A DNA stretch of 25,783 nucleotides from JACNLC01 sp964607375 (GTDB lineage Bacteria; Fidelibacterota; Marinisomatia; SCGC-AAA003-L08; JACNLC01). Location of the stretch: NCBI GenBank assembly GCA_964607375.1, contig CAZSJY010000026.1:1-25783 (forward strand), written 5' to 3'. Below are positions 24,555 through 25,783 of this stretch, in pieces. A model generated the notes under the pieces. It saw only the letters and a program-made list of their open reading frames with translations. It searched no databases and was not told the origin of the DNA. Numbering within the stretch: the first letter of the stretch is position 1; every line of letters begins with the position of its first letter. The translations under genes were made by a program, and so were the position numbers.

Positions 24555-25715
24555 ATGGTAAAATTAAGCAGATACTTTTTATTCATTTTGGTTGTAACAC
24601 AACTGTATTCACTTTTATTGGAAGAAGTTAAAACTCCAAAACAATTTACTATTTTTGGATCATCCAATCTGCACGGTGAAACTGAACCGTGTGGCTGAAA
24701 AAATAAACCTTTGGGCGGTCTTGCCCGAAAAGCTACAGTTGTTGATGAAGTAAAAGCTAACGGATCAACTATATTTATTGTTGATGCAGGGAATTTGTTT
24801 TTCAAAACTGATAAATACCAATCAGAAATGTTGGGCGAAAAAGCTAAAATCAATGCAGAAGTTATATTGGAATCATTTAACATAATCGGATGTGATGCTA
24901 TTACTATTGGCTCAAAAGATTTTGCCTTGGGCTTAGATTATTTGCTAAGTTTACATGAACGAGCGAAATTTCCATTTGTATCAGCAAATATAAAAGACAG
25001 TACAGGACAACTTCTTTTCGATCCATTTGTCATAGTTAATAAAGATGAAGTTGATATAGGGTTTATTGGATTATCATCAGTATTTCAAAATTCTGAATTA
25101 CAGGTAGATGATCCGTTTTTTTCCCTCGATAATGTAATTAAAGTAGTTGAGGAACAATCAGATTTTATAGTTCTGTTATTTCACGCTGATAAACCAGATA
25201 TTACTAAACTTCAGAATAAAGAATATCCTATAAATCTTGTATTGCAAAGCAAAATTACACGAAGATCAAGAGATGGTGGTGAAGGACAAATCCCAGTATT
25301 TACTTGTGGAAGCAGAGGGAAGTATCTCTATCAGTTTGATTTCACATACATTGATGACGACAAACAGGTGTTTTTAGATACATCAGGAAAAACTGAAGCC
25401 ATAAGAAAAGCAAAGAATCAGATTAAGAGTTATGAGAGAAAAATCCAAAGATCACCCAATAATGCTGAACAATATAATGATAAAATTGAAGAGTACATTG
25501 CTGAAATCGAGATTTTGGAAAGTGAAATAAACAATCGCAGTAATAAAATGGAGATGGAAGTAATTGAATTAGATAAACACATTGTTGATCGACCGGATAT
25601 TTTGACAATTGTAAGTATCGGAAAAAAGGAAATTGAATTAATGGGTGGTGGGAAGAAACAAGAAGTTAAATCGAGAAAAAAAACAAATCCTGCTATTCCA
25701 CTTTTGGATAAGTGA
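24555..25715 (+). CDS. Selenoprotein with Cys-Gly-Sec motif on a metallophosphatase (UshA/5'-nucleotidase-like) fold
   Basis: The frame opens at ATG 24555 and continues through TGA at 24696-24698 (codon 48) to the stop TGA at 25713, giving 386 residues if the first TGA is selenocysteine. The start encodes a membrane anchor or signal (about 6-22), then GSSNLHGETEPCG-Sec-KNKPLGGLARKA. Known relatives read CGC followed by PLGGLAR, so the TGA is at a cysteine position. A SECIS-like hairpin follows. Downstream, segments align by eye with 5'-nucleotidase motifs: IVDAGNLF (75-82), TIGSKDF (117-123), PFVSANI, LLFHAD (about 207-212). Residues 277-342 are a charged coiled coil. Metal ligands seem replaced (NDxHG to SNLHG, DAGD to DAGN, GNHE to GSKD), so phosphatase activity is doubtful. 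Starting at TTG 24711 would lose the signal and motif. Confidence 0.85.
24709..24732 (+). promoter_or_regulatory. Bacterial-type SECIS element
   Basis: The stem UUUGGGC (24710-24716) pairs with GCCCGAA (24723-24729, one G-U), leaving the apical loop GGUCUU (24717-24722). The first loop G is 18 bases after the UGA. In bacteria SelB binds a hairpin just downstream of the Sec codon. The E. coli fdhF SECIS has the loop AGGUCU, and a guanine-uracil pair in the loop within about 16-37 bases is the usual requirement as I recall it. The match in position, stem and loop is excellent. The terminal TGA at 25713 is not followed by such a hairpin. Confidence 0.87.
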
Positions 25716-25735
25716 TTAGGATTCATATTAGCTTT

Positions 25736-25783
25736 ATGATAAATTTTGGAAAGAGTTTAAAATTCTTTGATTTGATAGCAAAA
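25736..25783 (+). CDS. Start of a further gene, truncated by the window end
   Basis: An ATG at 25736 opens a frame of 16 codons (MINFGKSLKFFDLIAK) that runs to the window end. It starts 20 bp after the selenoprotein stop on the same strand, so it may be the third gene of that operon. The amphipathic start resembles a membrane protein N-terminus. In related clusters a cytochrome c or other redox protein can follow, but nothing visible here decides it. Confidence 0.4.
   Translation, partial: MINFGKSLKFFDLIAK

Noticed and set aside
24696..24698. TGA as a nonsense mutation making a pseudogene, or genome-wide TGA-to-Trp recoding
   Set aside because: The frame on both sides is intact with conserved motifs, the site is a Cys position with a SECIS hairpin, and TGA ends several other genes here (pyrB, ahcY, rluD) at positions where the next gene starts.
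24711..25715. Gene beginning at TTG 24711
   Set aside because: It starts in the middle of a conserved motif (PLGGLAR), has no ribosome binding site or signal peptide, and the upstream in-frame sequence is protein-like back to ATG 24555.

Overview
The window is AT-rich, gene-dense bacterial chromosome from a diderm. It encodes LptG, LspA, two probable lipoproteins and an outer-membrane beta-barrel protein. The gene order ileS-dksA-like-lspA-rluD, the short EF-Ts and the unusual lipoprotein boxes ending in Asn-Cys suggest the Fibrobacteres-Chlorobi-Bacteroidetes side of the tree, possibly a Marinimicrobia (SAR406)-like marine lineage. That placement is inference. TGA is an ordinary stop for several genes here, so the code is standard, but one TGA appears to be read as selenocysteine.

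Layout. Positions 1-692 hold no convincing gene. They contain 8-bp tandem repeats, two 169-bp direct repeats and many short hairpins, and abut the 3' remnant of a gene (693-806). A small LPP20-like lipoprotein gene follows on the plus strand (925-1521). From 5414 down to 1705 the minus strand carries a translation operon: rplM-rpsI-rpsB-tsf-pyrH-frr-tRNA-Gly(CCC). Upstream of it is a pyrimidine operon, pyrR-pyrB-pyrC (8309 to 5519), whose leader has a recognisable PyrR-binding loop and a competing terminator. lptG (8496-9581, plus) is divergent from pyrR and convergent with the next operon.

The largest block is an eleven-gene minus-strand array from 23317 to 9594: ileS, dksA-like, lspA, rluD, xerC/D-like, hpf, a sugar-phosphate nucleotidyltransferase, metK, ahcY, an 822-residue acidic lipoprotein and a beta-barrel protein. 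Spacing is mostly under 40 bp and several stops overlap the next start. MetK and AhcY are consecutive steps of the activated-methyl cycle. The last two genes form a translationally coupled cell-envelope pair of unknown function. The IleRS has a rearranged class I signature (GVHH in place of HxGH) and a degenerate KMSKS loop.

The right end (23474-25783, plus) is the most interesting part. A rhodanese-MauE/DoxX membrane fusion is followed 10 bp later by a metallophosphatase-fold protein whose reading frame is interrupted by TGA in the context Cys-Gly-TGA. A hairpin starting 10 bases after the TGA, with a GGUCU apical loop, looks like a bacterial SECIS element, so the gene very probably encodes a selenoprotein with a Cys-Gly-Sec redox motif. 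The usual metal ligands of the fold look replaced. Together the two genes suggest an extracytoplasmic thiol/selenol redox module. Another reading frame starts at 25736 and runs off the window.
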